Below the pieces are notes generated by a model that did not search any database, had not been told where the DNA came from, and saw only the letters and a list, made by a program, of their open reading frames with translations. Shown piece by piece: positions 10,250-21,083 of a stretch of 64,000 nucleotides of DNA. The stretch covers positions 17,246,055 through 17,310,054 of the forward strand of contig JAKZAP010000015.1 of the NCBI GenBank assembly GCA_023053575.1. Direction: 5' to 3'. Source of the stretch: Branchinecta lynchi. Its lineage: Eukaryota; Arthropoda; Branchiopoda; Anostraca; Branchinectidae. Made by a program: the position numbers and the translations under genes. Within the stretch, counting starts at the first letter, position 1, and each line of letters begins with the position of its first letter.

Positions 10250-11671
10250 TTTTTGGGATCCCAAAACGTAAGTGGAGGGATACCTATGACATCGCAAAAG
10301 TTGTCCGTCTGTCCGTCCGTCCGTCCGTCCGTCTGTAAGCACGATAACTCTCGAAGGGAATGAGATATTTTGATGAAACTTGGTGTGAGGGTTCGTTGGG
10401 TCGTCGGACCAGTCAAGTTCGTAGATGGGCTTTGTAGCTCTACATTTAGGGGTGGGGGAGGGGATTCAGATTAAGGGACAAACAAAATGTTTTGAAACAG
10501 CTAATGTGATAGTCGATTATGGGGTAAGAAGACATGCTGAACACGATGGTGAAAACCGTTTTGTCATCGGACAAGTAGTTCGCCCGGAATCCGGCCAAAA
10601 CCGGAAAGTTTGTTGAAAGTAAAAGTTTTATTTGAAGTTGATTAGATGTCCGATTGAGGGGTACGAAGACATGCTGAAGACGATGGTGAAAATTATTTTC
10701 TCGACGGACAAGTATTTCGCCCGGAATCCGGCCCAAACCGGAAAGTTTGTTGAAAGTAAAAGTTTTATTTGAAATTGATTAGATGTGCGATTTAGGGGTA
10801 GGAAGACATGCTGAAGACGATGGTGAAAACTATTTTCTCGATGGACAAGTCTTTCTCCCGGAATCCGGCCCAAACCGGAAAGTTTGTTCAAAGTAAAAGT
10901 TTTATTTGAAGTTGATTAAATGTTCGATTTAGAGGTAGGGAGACATGCTGAAGACGATGGTGAAAACTATTTTCTCGATGGACAAGTATTTCGACCGGAA
11001 TCCGGCCCAAACCGGAAAGCTTGTCAAAATTAAAAGTTTTATTTGGAGTTGATTAGATGTTCGATTTAGGGCAAGAAGACATGCTGAACACTTATGTGAA
11101 AACAAGTTTCTACCCGGACATGTAGTTCGTCCGGAATCCGGCCAAAACCGGAAAACTGTTGGAAGTCAAAGTTTTATTTCTAGTTGATTAGATAAGCGAT
11201 TTAGGGGTAAGAAGAGATGCTGAGTCCCTGTGTGACAATCGTATTTTACCCGGACATATAGCTCGACCGGAATCCGGCTGGAATCGGAAAATTTGTTATA
11301 AGCTAAATTTCTATTTGAAGTTGATTAGATGTGCATTACTGGGGAAAGAAGATACCCTGATTTCGTCTTTGAGCTTTCTTTTTTCGCCGGACAAGTAGTT
11401 CTGGAGTTCGGCCGGAACCGGGAAATTGGCAGAAGTGGCAGGAAGTTTTCGTCAAAACAGATATGACTTATAGGGGTAAACACACATGCTGAATCCAAAT
11501 CTGAACTTGGTTTTCTCAGGTGATTAGCTATTTGGCCTTAATCTGTTTCTGAATTTTAATTGTAAAAATGTTTAAGGAGTCTGGCGAAGACTGGATCTGG
11601 CTAAGACAAGACCCAGTTGTCTGGATCAGATATTGAATTTTTGGGATCCCATCGAAACCTTTGGTCTTGTT
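10250..11671 (+). mobile_element. Family B repeat, copy B1, with internal tandem units
   Basis: The left end is the palindrome TTTTTGGGATCCCAAAA followed by CGTAAGTGGAGGGATACC, ATGACATCGCAAAAG and a CCGT microsatellite (10309-10333). Then come about six tandem units of about 137 bp, each with AAGTTTTATTTGAAGTTGAT, AGAAGACATGCTGA, GGACAAGTAGTTCG and GGAATCCGGCC. The right end repeats the palindrome as TTTTTGGGATCCCATCGAAA and finishes CCTTTGGTCTTGTT. No protein is encoded. B2 follows after seven bases in the same orientation. Confidence 0.85.
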
Positions 11672-11678
11672 GTTGTTG

Positions 11679-12790
11679 TTTTTGGGATTCCAAAACGTAA
11701 GTGGAGGGATACCTATGACATCGCAAAAGTTGTCCGTCTGTAAGCACGATAACTCTCGACGGGAATGAGATATTTTAATGAAACTTGGTGTGAGGATTCG
11801 TTGGGTCGTCGGACCAGTCAAGTTCGTAGATGGGCTTTGTAGCCCTAAATTTAGGGGTGGGGGAGGGGGGTCAAATTAAGGGGCAAACAAAATATTTCGA
11901 AACAGCTAATTTGATACTCGATTATGGGGTAAGAAGACATGCTGAACACGATGGTGAAAACCATTTTGTCATCGGACAAGTAGTTCGCCCGGAATCCGGC
12001 CAAAACCGGAAAGATTGTTAAAAGTAAAAGTTTTATTTGAAGTTGAATAAATGTTCAATTTAGGGGTAGGAAGACATGCTGAGGACATTGGTGAAAGCCG
12101 TTTTCTCGACGGACAAGCAGTTGGCCCGGAATCTGGCCCAACCGGAAAGTTTGTTAAAATTAAAAGTTTTATTTGGAGTTGATTAGATGTTCGATTTAGG
12201 GCAAGAAGACATGCTTAACACTTATGTGATAAAAATTTCTACCTGGACATATAGTTCCCCCCGAATTCGGCCGAAACCGGAAAATTGTTAGAAGCTTAAG
12301 TTTTATTTCTAGTTGATTAGATAACCGATTTAAGGGTAAGAAGAGATGCTGAATCCGCGTTTCACAATCATATTTTACCTGGAAACTTAGTTCGACCGGA
12401 ATCCGGCTGGAGTTGGAAAATTTGTTATAAGTTAATTTTTTATTTGAAGTTGATTAGATGTTCATTATTGGGGAAAGAAAATACCCTGAGTTCGTTTTTG
12501 AGCTTCCTTTTTTCGCCGGACAAGTAGTTCTGGAGTTCGGCCGAAACCAGGAAATTGGCAGAAGTGGCAGGAAGTTTTCGTCAAAACAGATATGACTTAT
12601 AGGGGTAAACACACGTGCTGAAAACTTGGTTTTCTCAGATGACTAGCTATTTGGCCTTAATCTGTTTCTAAATTTTAATTGTAAAAATGTTCAAGGAGTC
12701 TGGCGATGACTGGATCTGACTAAGAAAAGACCCAGTTGTCTGGATCAGATATTGAATTTTTGGGATCCCATCGAAACCTTTGGTCTTGTT
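11679..12790 (+). mobile_element. Family B repeat, copy B2
   Basis: Same ends and order as B1 but with fewer internal units and a point change in the left palindrome (GGGATTCC). It lies head to tail with B1 and is separated from it by GTT repeats. The tandem pair suggests unequal exchange or insertion next to an existing copy. Confidence 0.85.
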
Positions 12791-13254
12791 TTTGCTGTTC
12801 TGTTTCTTGTCCTGGAATACCTCCCGAGGATTAGGATGAGGTTTAGCAAAATTGTAGCACATTTTCGACGCTGTGACCGGCGTTTGAGGGTGCAAAAGCA
12901 ACGGACTGAATTTGCCAGTATTACTAAGCAAAATTTCAGCGCTGAGCAGAGAGGTGAACTCGGTTCACTCATGCAAGTTACACTCTATACAACATTAAAA
13001 ACATGCATATATTTGCGGCGATACATCCCCAGTTCCTGTCGCCCAGGTTGCTCGGCCAAACTCACCAAATTAAGCTTAGTAATTTGCATTGACACTGAAT
13101 ACCCACATAACGAAACGCACTGTTGAATCCATAATTTGAATTCCTCTGACAACGTGGTTTTTCAGGTGCAGTAGCGAACGGTAGTAATTCAAAGAAGCTG
13201 CTGTATGCTTGGCTACAAAGTCAGGGTCTTCCTTCTCGGCAGTAATCACACCAG
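12791..13254. other. Unassigned stretch with two open frames
   Basis: A minus-strand frame (13076-13279, 67 residues, containing AASLNYYRSLLHLKNHVVRG) and a plus-strand frame (12752-13126) are present. Neither is recognised. The minus frame looks protein-like in composition but begins inside the ribozyme-repeat motif at 13258. Confidence 0.3.
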
Positions 13255-13366
13255 ATGGATAAATATTCTTTGAGCCCAAGCTGACTTTGAAACATTTATT
13301 CTAACAATGTTTATGAAAAATCATAGCTGACGCATCCGTTGTAAACATTGTTAGAACAGATGGATA
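13255..13366. repeat. Ribozyme-repeat derivative lacking the ribozyme core
   Basis: ATTCTTTGAGCCCAAGCTGACTT-type sequence is joined to an inverted pair (CTAACAATGTTTA..., TAAACATTGTTAG) and AGCTGACGCATCCGTTGT. These are the flanks of the hammerhead repeat at 9012-9185, without the ribozyme. Confidence 0.55.
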
Positions 13367-13689
13367 GTATTGATAGTGCGCCCCCCCCCCTCAGTAATCT
13401 TTCCTTATTGATCTACAGTAATAATAATTTTAAAAATATTATTCACTAATTTCATACAAAATACTGTGATCTATCAATCTTTAGAAGTATTAAATGCATT
13501 TTGTCTTTGCCATTAAACTATTCATACAATTTTTCTATTTAAAAACAAAAACATAACTTTTCGAACCTCGGAAGTTAAATAGTCAACTTATAGAGCTGAC
13601 TTCTCCGTTACGTACTGATGTCTGATCCATTTAACTTAGGTACGTACAAAACAAGTGACATGCAATCTCTTAGCTCTTGACATAATGCC

Positions 13690-14038
13690 CTGGGAAAATG
13701 TCTGTTCTGGATCCGACCAGTTTGGGGGGAGTTACGGGAAGGTGAATCCGGAAATTACTGACTTGCGGAGTTTGCGAACGTAGTGAAACTTATGGGTGAA
13801 AAGAACTAATGATCTAGATATTCAAAACATGTCTCCAAACCGCATGCCGCATTGGCTGGGATAGCTAGAGTGGGGAGGGGGAGGACCGTAAACTTTTGAT
13901 ATGGTAAAAAACCAAACGAATGGGGCGACTGGGATGCAAGTGGACAGTACCGAGTTTATGCTGCCTAGTTTTTTATCTGGAATTCGGACCGGATCCGGCA
14001 ACGGTAAAGGAGGAGGGTCAGGCGGAAACCGTAAATTT
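13690..14038 (+). repeat. Family A partial copy A2
   Basis: Motifs GGATCCGACCA, GGTGAATCCGGAAATTACTG and CGGACCGGATCCGGCAACGG parallel those at 45660-46020. Ends are missing. Confidence 0.55.
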
Positions 14039-14039
14039 G

Positions 14040-14285
14040 CTGATATAAGTAAGTAAGTAATTTATTTGTAACCCGCCATTTCGAAAAAGCGGAGTAAATA
14101 AAAGACATAAAGACACAGAAAAAGCTTCGACCTGAGTAAAACTTGATAGCCAGTACGAGAAGATGCCTTAGATAATCTGTATATGTGGCTGAACACGATA
14201 TGGCTCTGGTACGGAAGTTTGAGGGCGAGGCGCGTACCGGCAATAGTACGGCTTTCCTAGGAATCAAACTAGTAGAGTGAAACAT
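14040..14285 (-). pseudogene. Non-LTR 3' fragment (probable RT C-terminal tail)
   Basis: On the minus strand a frame beginning near 14285 (SLIPRKAVLLPVRASPSNF) resembles the linker before the WNSLP motif in CR1/L2-type RTs. It is followed by the 3' UTR motif ACTCCGCTTTTTCG...GGGTTACAAATAAA and an ACTT microsatellite. The frame is degraded, so the assignment rests mainly on the 3' UTR. Confidence 0.42.
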
Positions 14286-14399
14286 TTGCCCTAGATTATC
14301 CGAGGCAATGCCGGAAATGCTCAGGCTCGCGTGAAATTAAGATACCTTATTCCTAGGTCCAATCATAGGGGGGGGTTTGTGACACTCTCGTCTATTTCT

Positions 14400-14437
14400 T
14401 GGACCACCTACTCTTAACAAGTGCCATATGAGCTCGT
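14400..14437 (+). repeat. Family A right-end fragment
   Basis: AACAAGTGCCATATGAGCTC and TAGCTCTTGTT match the right end of family A. Confidence 0.5.
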
Positions 14438-14522
14438 AGCTCTTGTTTTTCAATCTTATGAAAAACCGTACTGAGGTACCATTATAACAAGCCAACGAGT
14501 TATAAGATTTAAGGCATGATGA

Positions 14523-14780
14523 ACAAGACCAAAGGTTTCAATGGGATCCCAAGATTTAATATTTAATCCAGTCAGTTGGGTCTTATGTTGGGTTATATCC
14601 GGTCTTTGCCAGACTCCTTGAACATTTGTACTATTCAGATTTAGAAACAGATTAAGGCCAATGGCTTTTCATCTGAGAAAACTGAGTTCAGATATGGATT
14701 CAGCATTGAAGTTTACACCTATACGTCAGACTTACTTTGATATGATTTCTGTCAAATGTCCGGTTCCGAAAAACTGTATG
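14523..14780 (-). repeat. Family B truncated copy
   Basis: Starts with GACCAAAGGTTTCAATGGGA, the reverse complement of the family B right end, continues with the sub-terminal GTTGGGTCTTATGTTGG motif, and is cut off about 250 bp in. Confidence 0.6.
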
Positions 14781-14789
14781 CACATTGTC

Positions 14790-15060
14790 ATACTTTTATT
14801 TGTGTAATTTGGGGTAGTCGGATCTGGAACATGTTGCCGCGATGTGTGGAAGAACCGGTGTCTTTGAGCTCTTTCCAGAGAAAATTGGAAAAGTATCTTT
14901 TCGAGTCTTGAGAGTTGGTGTGATTTTTTTTTTTTTTTTTATTCCTGATATATAGAATTGCTGTCGAGTTTGACGCGGATATGGGTTGTCACAAGTGATT
15001 TTCTTAAGAGATATAATTTTCTTCTTTTCGAGTTCCTGGATAAGTAAACAATCAATCAAG
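14790..15060 (+). pseudogene. Non-LTR ORF2 C-terminal remnant
   Basis: The plus frame IWNMLPRCVEEPVSLSSFQR continuing KLEKYLFES-stop (about 14816-14912) is the WNSLP...SLSSFK...KYLF block that closes CR1/L2-group ORF2 proteins. The 3' UTR runs to AATCAATCAA near 15050. Everything upstream of the block is missing. Confidence 0.7.
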
Positions 15061-15210
15061 TCGCGGATTTCGAAGGATAGAAAAACAACAACATCAAGTT
15101 ACCTTAAATTAAACTTGCAAGCAATAAGGATGTTGTATCCCGATCAGTAGATTGCAGTTGATGATGGTCCAGTCGAGTCGCTTTTCGAATCCCTCGGGTG
15201 GTGTTTCGCT

Positions 15211-15507
15211 CCCGATGAAAAATTTATCTCAACATAGTACTATGAAGTAGTACGAAAAAGTAGCGTGCAGTACTAAGGATGCTACTACATGCTTCTACTT
15301 CAAGGCTATCGTGTTACTGCATACTACTATATGCTACTATTAGCAAGACTGGATGCTACTATGGCAAGACAGGATGCACCTGGATACTAACTACTACATA
15401 AGATTGGTCCCCTCTGAGGCACATTAAATGATAGTATTCTTTGCTATTACATAGTATTACATGTAACGTTTCCGTACCACTACGCAGGCTACAAATTTTT
15501 CATCGGG
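15211..15507. mobile_element. Family C MITE, copy C1
   Basis: Terminal inverted repeats CCCGATGAAAAATTT / AAATTTTTCATCGGG. The interior is made of TACTA and GCATGCTACTA-like motifs without a coding frame. CT on both sides (15209-15210, 15508-15509) is the apparent 2-bp TSD. Two further copies are at 44568 and 52553. Confidence 0.85.
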
Positions 15508-15684
15508 CTGGTAGCAGCTGATTCAGACAGGCTGTTCCGCAGATAAACAGCTAGAATCGGTTGTTGAGGAAGTGGTGGCAAACACGAGAGGAGTAGGACA
15601 CGGGACAGCTTCAGTTACCAACCAACATTGACCAGTTTATTATTGAAAGAAAGAAAATGCCAACTTTTGTTCATTTTTTTTTAG

Positions 15685-15889
15685 CCCGTCTCAGGAGTGT
15701 CAGAAAATATTCAAAGCCAACTTCCCCATTGATACGGTGGCTTCACGGACAAAGCTTTCCGGTTTTGGGATGGACATGCTGGAAGGGATTGACCCGAATC
15801 CGGACAATTTCGTCGGCGCCGGAATCCTGCACACCCGAACGCAGCAAATTGGATGTCTACTCCGGCTGGAACCAAACAAGCAAGCCCAG
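15685..15889 (+). CDS. AP2A: AP-2 complex subunit alpha, penultimate coding exon
   Basis: This exon encodes part of the C-terminal appendage (ear) of alpha-adaptin, the large AP-2 subunit that recruits clathrin accessory proteins to endocytic pits at the plasma membrane. An open frame of about 68 residues follows a pyrimidine tract ending in TTTTTTTAG and stops at a CAG|GTACAA donor. The frame contains [25 protein letters not shown] and [15 protein letters not shown], which match the end of animal alpha-adaptins (known forms: [23 protein letters not shown]). The exon starts in the third base of a codon, so the previous exon should supply the first two bases. It ends in phase 0 and joins in frame to the exon at 23832. 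No upstream exon was recognised in bases 1-15684. Family assignment is confident; the exact 5' splice site is inferred. Confidence 0.93.
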
Positions 15890-16524
15890 GTACAATTTCT
15901 TTCCTATAACCTAGCTTTTGGCGGTGAGGAAGGGGGTGAATCAGGGTCTGGACCCTTGTTCTCCAACAATCCGTATCACGGGAAAATTCGTACTCCAACT
16001 CCAGACCCTGCTCCGTACACTGTTAGAAGTTTGGCAACACTTAACACACCGTTGCGCATCCTTGCGGTAAATCTTATGAGAATATATCTGAAGTGAGGTA
16101 CAACTGATTCTTACTTTAATCGCACTTTCAGCGAGATAAGGCGGTGATCCTGGTTTAAGAGTATCTCAATTCAATTCAGTATAATCTAAAAAACAGATAA
16201 CAGACAAGCCGATGGGTTGGTTTTACGTCAAAACATAAGCAACTCGCTGGTTGTAGCTTGGTTGGGTAGATTGTTGTTGTTACATCGGCTCACTGGCATC
16301 CCTTCGTCCGCGCGTTTTTTTTTAAGCCATCCAGGGTAGAAGCGTTGATCGTTTTTTCAAAAAAGGCCGTTCCAGAGTAGTACGCTCCGAACGGAGAAAA
16401 CACCATGTCGCTCGCGCCTCTTACATCTGGTGAGTTGGAGCTTCTTGGAATGGCCTCTCGTCGACTTTGATTGGGAGCTCTGGAATAATCCATGGATAAT
16501 ATATATAATATATTTGGAATGCTG

Positions 16525-17102
16525 GACTGGGCCCTCGTGATCAATTTCCAGGTTTCATATATGAAGTACTGAGAGTTATTGAAGACCAGGAAACACAGAA
16601 ATGGCTTGGAATTATTTCTTCATCGGATACCCTTAGAAGTTATAGTATGGTGAAGACAGTTTATGAACCAGAATTTTATTTTAAGCTTAATCTACCCGCG
16701 ATTTATTTGAGGTACTGGATCCAACTGAGGGCGAATTGCCTACCACTCCACGGTAGAAAAAAAGTGTTTGATAGGAATAAGAAGAGTCCGGATGGGAAAT
16801 ATGCGTGTCCCCTTTGCGGTGGTGAAGATGAGGATATTGGCCATTTTCTAAGCCGGTGCCAGGAGCTTTCGGATCTCCGTAGGGAGATTTTCGGTGGGTA
16901 TATCCCGACACTCCCTGGTATCCTGAAGTGTACATCCGCCCAGGCTATTAGTAAGATTTGTAGGTTTGTGTCTAGAGCGTTAGAATATAGAAAGCTTTCC
17001 GTAGATTAGTTGTATGTTGATTGACGTTTCTGTGTATTAATAACCTGTACCTGTATATGGCCCTCGGGCTTTTTCAAATACAATTATTATTATTATTATA
17101 TT
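16525..17102 (+). pseudogene. Non-LTR retrotransposon C-terminal zinc domain and 3' end
   Basis: The frame opens before 16562 and ends at the TAG at 17007-17009. It contains CPLCGGEDEDIGHFLSRC, the Cys-Cys-His-Cys knuckle that follows the RT in many non-LTR elements, and before it the usual YWIQLRANCLPL block. The 3' UTR has TATATGGCCCTCGGGCTTTT and then ATT repeats (17083-17099), shared with the copy at 3235-3560. RT palm and endonuclease are absent. It sits in sense orientation inside the AP-2 alpha intron. Confidence 0.82.
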
Positions 17103-17194
17103 GGAGTCGTAAGATCTTTTTGACCATCAGGACGTCGCCAGGTTTACGTCGATATGAGAGACTGGGAAGCTTCAACCGTTCATGGTACTGTAGG

Positions 17195-17933
17195 TTTTTG
17201 GGATCCCAAAACGGAAGTGGAGGGATACCCAAGACTTCGTAAAAGTTGTCCGTCTGTCTTTCCGTCTATGGGTACGATGACTATCGAAGGGAATGAGGTA
17301 TTCTGATTAAAGTTGGAGTGAGGACTCTTTAGGTCAAAGGAGAGGTCGAGTTGGTAGATGGGCTCTATAGCTCAACATTTAGGGGTGGGGGTTCAAATTA
17401 AAGTGCGAACAGATTTGTTTTAAACATATAATGAGATAGTCGATGTAGGGGTAAGAAGACATGCTAAACACGAATATGAATCTCATTTTCTCGCCGGACA
17501 AGTAGTTCGCCCCGAATACGGCCAAAACCGGAAACTTTGTTAAAAGTCAAAGTTTTGTTTGAAGTTGATTAGATTTTCGATCTTTGGATAAGAAGACATG
17601 CTGAAGATTTATATGAAAATAATTTTCTCATAGGACAAGTAGTTCTCACGGAATCCGGCCGAAACCGGAGAATTTGTAGAAGTAAAGCAGGAAGATTTGA
17701 TCAATTTCGTCAAAGTAGGTATGACGTACAGCCTAGGGGTAAATACACACATGCTGTATCAAATATAACATTTTTTTTAGAGATAGACATTTTTTAATTT
17801 CATCAAAAATATATAAATTAAACAAACAATTTACTATTAACGGCCACTTTTAAGACAAAAGAATCCTGATTGTGGCCGCAATTCTAAACACCATGAATCC
17901 GCTTTGGATCCCATTGAAACCTTTGGTCTTGTT
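17195..17933 (+). mobile_element. Family B repeat, copy B3
   Basis: Left palindrome TTTTTGGGATCCCAAAA, then GGAAGTGGAGGGATACC. It has two to three internal units and the right end TTTGGATCCCATTGAAACC...GGTCTTGTT. It lies within the AP-2 alpha intron in sense orientation. Confidence 0.82.
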
Positions 17934-18354
17934 ATTTTCTTGGACGTCTTGATGACTCGTCTCTAACTCCCTCCTAGGCTTTGACATCCATTTTATGGTG
18001 ATGCGAAGAAACTATCTTACCGTACTCAAAGGCACTGTAGAGTTTCTTAAAGGGCCTCTCTTGCTTATTCTGCATTTCATAATATACCTAGCTCCCATAT
18101 GGAATTATAAGCTTCTAAAATCGCCACCTTTCTGCATCGATTCTTTTTGTCCCTACGAATTTTCAGCGCTTTTTCGGCCGTACCTAGTTTTACCCGTCAG
18201 AAACGCAAAGTTTACCGAAATCATCAGCGAACTCTCTCACACATAAAGGATATCAGAACCTTCTGTTTTTTACTTCTTTTATTAGCTTAGTTTTCCAACT
18301 GCACGCATACAACGGATCTATGTTTTACAGCCAGCTTAGGCTCATGGAATATTT

Positions 18355-20544
18355 CCCGTATGGAAATAATTTAGACGTTTCCAGCTGTTCTGGCCTGTTT
18401 TCAGCTGTTTTCAGTTGTTTTCAGCTGATTTCAGTTGGAAACACCTGCTTCCAACTGTTGAATTTACAGCTACTGGCGATAGACGTCGATGTTACAGCTG
18501 TCTATAGCTGCTTGGAACTGTGAACAGTTGTATCAAGCTGTACTTCTTACGTCTAGTCCGGATACGCGTAGGAGACACAGCAGTATGTTACTGTATACAC
18601 CTGTCTGTTGGCGTATACAGCTGTAGTTCTTACGTCTAGTCGGGATACACGTTGGAGACACATCAGTATGTTACTGTATACACCTGTCTGGTGGCGTATA
18701 CAGCTGTAGTTCTTACGTCTAGTCGGGATACGCGTTGGAGACACAGCTGTATGTTGCTGTATACACCTGTCTGATGGTGGGGACAGCAGTTTCTAGTTGT
18801 AAGCAACCGTTTACAGTTGTCAGTGTTTGAGTCATAGCAGCATGTCACTGTATATAGCTGTTTCATGGTTGAACACAGGAGTGTTTAGCCGTAACATTTC
18901 TGCACCACGAAGTCCGTGTCAAGAGAAGTGGGAAGTGAACCGTGCTAAAATAGATCAAAGAGGATGTTGTGTAGTAATGCATTCTTCTTAAGAATAAACA
19001 GCATCATCAGATGTTAAACTAAATTCCAGTTTATCATAAGCGGGAGCGAGTCTTTTCTAAACAGATATTGTTCCAGAAGCAGTTTGCAGTCGAGTTATTT
19101 TCTCGCAGGTTCAGGTAGAAAAGACCTACGCATCGTACTATATAGCAATCGTTTAAGGCGCGTTCTACAACATACTAGCTATTGTAAAAAAAGTGTTTAT
19201 GCGGTTAGAAACACCTGCATGTCTGAGAATGTTTCGCGTCCGGTCAACACAGCCGAAATCAACTTTACGAAATAAATACGGAATGTATACAATATATTAA
19301 ATACGTATTTAAACTCCCGTATGTGTGACAGTCGTTTCAGATACAGTTGGCACACCTGAACCCAGCTGTAGGTAATTACTAGTACACGGAACTTAATACC
19401 TGTATGTCTGACGGTTGTTTCGCATCCAGTTAGTACAGCTGTATTCAACTACACGAAATAGTCCTTACACGCGAACTTAACAACCGTATGTCTGACGGTC
19501 GTTTTGGATACAGTCGGCACAGCTGAACCCAGCTATAGGTAATTCCTATTACACGGAACTTAACATCTGTATGTCTGACGGTTGTTTCGCATACAGTCAG
19601 CACAGCTGTATTCACCCGTATGGAAATAATTTAGACGTTTCCAGCTGTTCTGACCTGTTTTCAGTTGTTTTCAGCTGATTTCAGTTGGAAACACCTGCTT
19701 CCAACTTTTGAATTTACAGCTACTGGCGATAGACGTCAATGTTACAGCTGTTTATAGCTGTGAACAGTCGTATCCAGCTGTACTTCTTACTTTGGGAGGT
19801 GTACACTGTTTTTAAAAGCCGTGGAAATGCTTGAAGTCGAGAGCTGTCATCCGTGTTTTTGCTAACTTCTCTTTTCTTTGAAGCGCAAAATATTTCAGAA
19901 GCAGGTTTCGCAGTCGAAGCCCGCTCTATACTGCTAAAGCGTCTTCTGGTAATTCGTTTAGAGTACTGCCGTTTATTCGATAATTTGAAATTTTTTTAAT
20001 TGCATCAGTATACCAGAATGCAAATATTTCTCCATACATAATATCCCTGAGTCTTGACTGAGTTGGATCACAGCAAATTAAGCATAAGTTGAAGTTGGAG
20101 AGAAGCAACCGCCGAAAGAAGTTATACAACACAACATAGCAGTAACGACACAGTTGGTATCATCTGTGTTTCATACGGACACGGACCTTGGAAAACAGCT
20201 CGTTACAGCTATATTTGAGACACCTGTTGAAAACGTCAGATAATACTTTTGTGTGTTTACAACTTCATACAGCTATATCCACCTGTGTTTGGGACAGCTG
20301 TTGAAAACGTCCCATAATACTTCTGTACGTTTACAGCTGTTTCAGTGACACCTGTTGGATAAACGAAAGTAATTGCGACAGCTGAAAACAGTTAAATACA
20401 GTAGGATACAGCAACTTACAGCTGTTTTACAGACAGCTGATTAAAACAGCTGTAAATATTACACGTGTTGAAAGCGTCCCATAATACTTCTGTTACTTTT
20501 ACAGCTGTCAACAGCTGAAAACGTCTAAATTATTTCCATACGGG
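18355..20544. mobile_element. CAGCTG-rich element with terminal inverted repeats
   Basis: Starts CCCGTATGGAAATAATTTAG and ends with the exact reverse complement. A direct copy of the first 180 bp recurs at 19614-19795. Between the ends the sequence is saturated with CAGCTG, ACAGCTGT and related E-box-like words. There are tandem units of about 83 bp (18530-18780, GTATACAGCTGTAGTTCTTA) and longer units with TATGTCTGACGGTTGTTTCG (19320-19620). No coding frame. The left flank is a ribozyme-repeat motif; no clear TSD beyond TT was seen. Confidence 0.8.
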
Positions 20545-20639
20545 TTAGAGCAGGGAGGCTGGATATAATCGACAAGTTCTAACAAGAAAATCGCTAAATC
20601 TAGGCGGAAACTAATGGTATTTTAAAAAAATATTTTTAC

Positions 20640-21083
20640 GGATCGATTTCAAATTCGTTTATTTCCATGATGTTTATTTCCGTTTATATGTTACAATTTT
20701 TTTATTTTTAAAACACAATCCGAAAACAAACTTATTTACAAAACATGTCAATTTAAAATTCATAATTCCGATCCGTTGAAAAACTTCACAAAATAGGGAA
20801 CAAATGACTTGAGATGCCGCTCCGTAAATTTTATGTGCGGTTTCTTGAGTTGTATCTTTGGTGCGTCTGTGCTGCGGGTTGCCTTAACTTGCAGATTTGT
20901 AGTTACAGGTGGTAAAATGGACCGGTGCACATCCGAGGCCAGACATTTTTTGCCAAATTTCGCTAGGAGCCCATGTCTCCTATCAGGGAAGGTTTTCAGA
21001 CGCAATGTCTTTAGGCTTTCTTCATAGGACTCGGATTCCTGTCCAAGAATTATACAGCAAGCTCTCTTCTGAATCCCTTCCAA
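20640..21083 (-). pseudogene. Non-LTR ORF2 C-terminus (CR1/L2 type)
   Basis: A 107-residue minus frame starts GIQKRACCIILGQESESYEE and continues with the LADRR-like TFPDRRHGLLAKFGKKCL block, typical of the end of CR1/L2-group ORF2. It ends at about 20760. The 3' UTR closes with repeats of ATGGAAATAAAC type at 20650-20690. The copy is 5'-truncated at about 21085, just before the usual IQKRA motif. Antisense within the AP-2 alpha intron. Confidence 0.82.

Noticed and set aside
10250..11671. CRISPR array from regularly spaced repeats
   Set aside because: Units are about 137 bp of continuous related sequence without unique spacers, in an animal genome.
10425..12021. Matching frames at 10425 and 11830
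   Set aside because: Similarity comes from family B DNA identity; the frames end within tandem units and have no protein features.
1..15684. Upstream AP-2 alpha exons
   Set aside because: No stretch matching the preceding ear-domain block could be found by eye; they probably lie outside the window.
15900..16096. Further AP-2 alpha coding after 15889 (frame containing YTVRS)
   Set aside because: The sequence past the donor does not match alpha-adaptin, whereas the exon at 23832 does.
16290..16544. Minus-strand frame with INASTLDGLKKNA as another RT C-terminus
   Set aside because: The resemblance to the WNSLP...SLSSFK block is too loose without the tryptophan motif.
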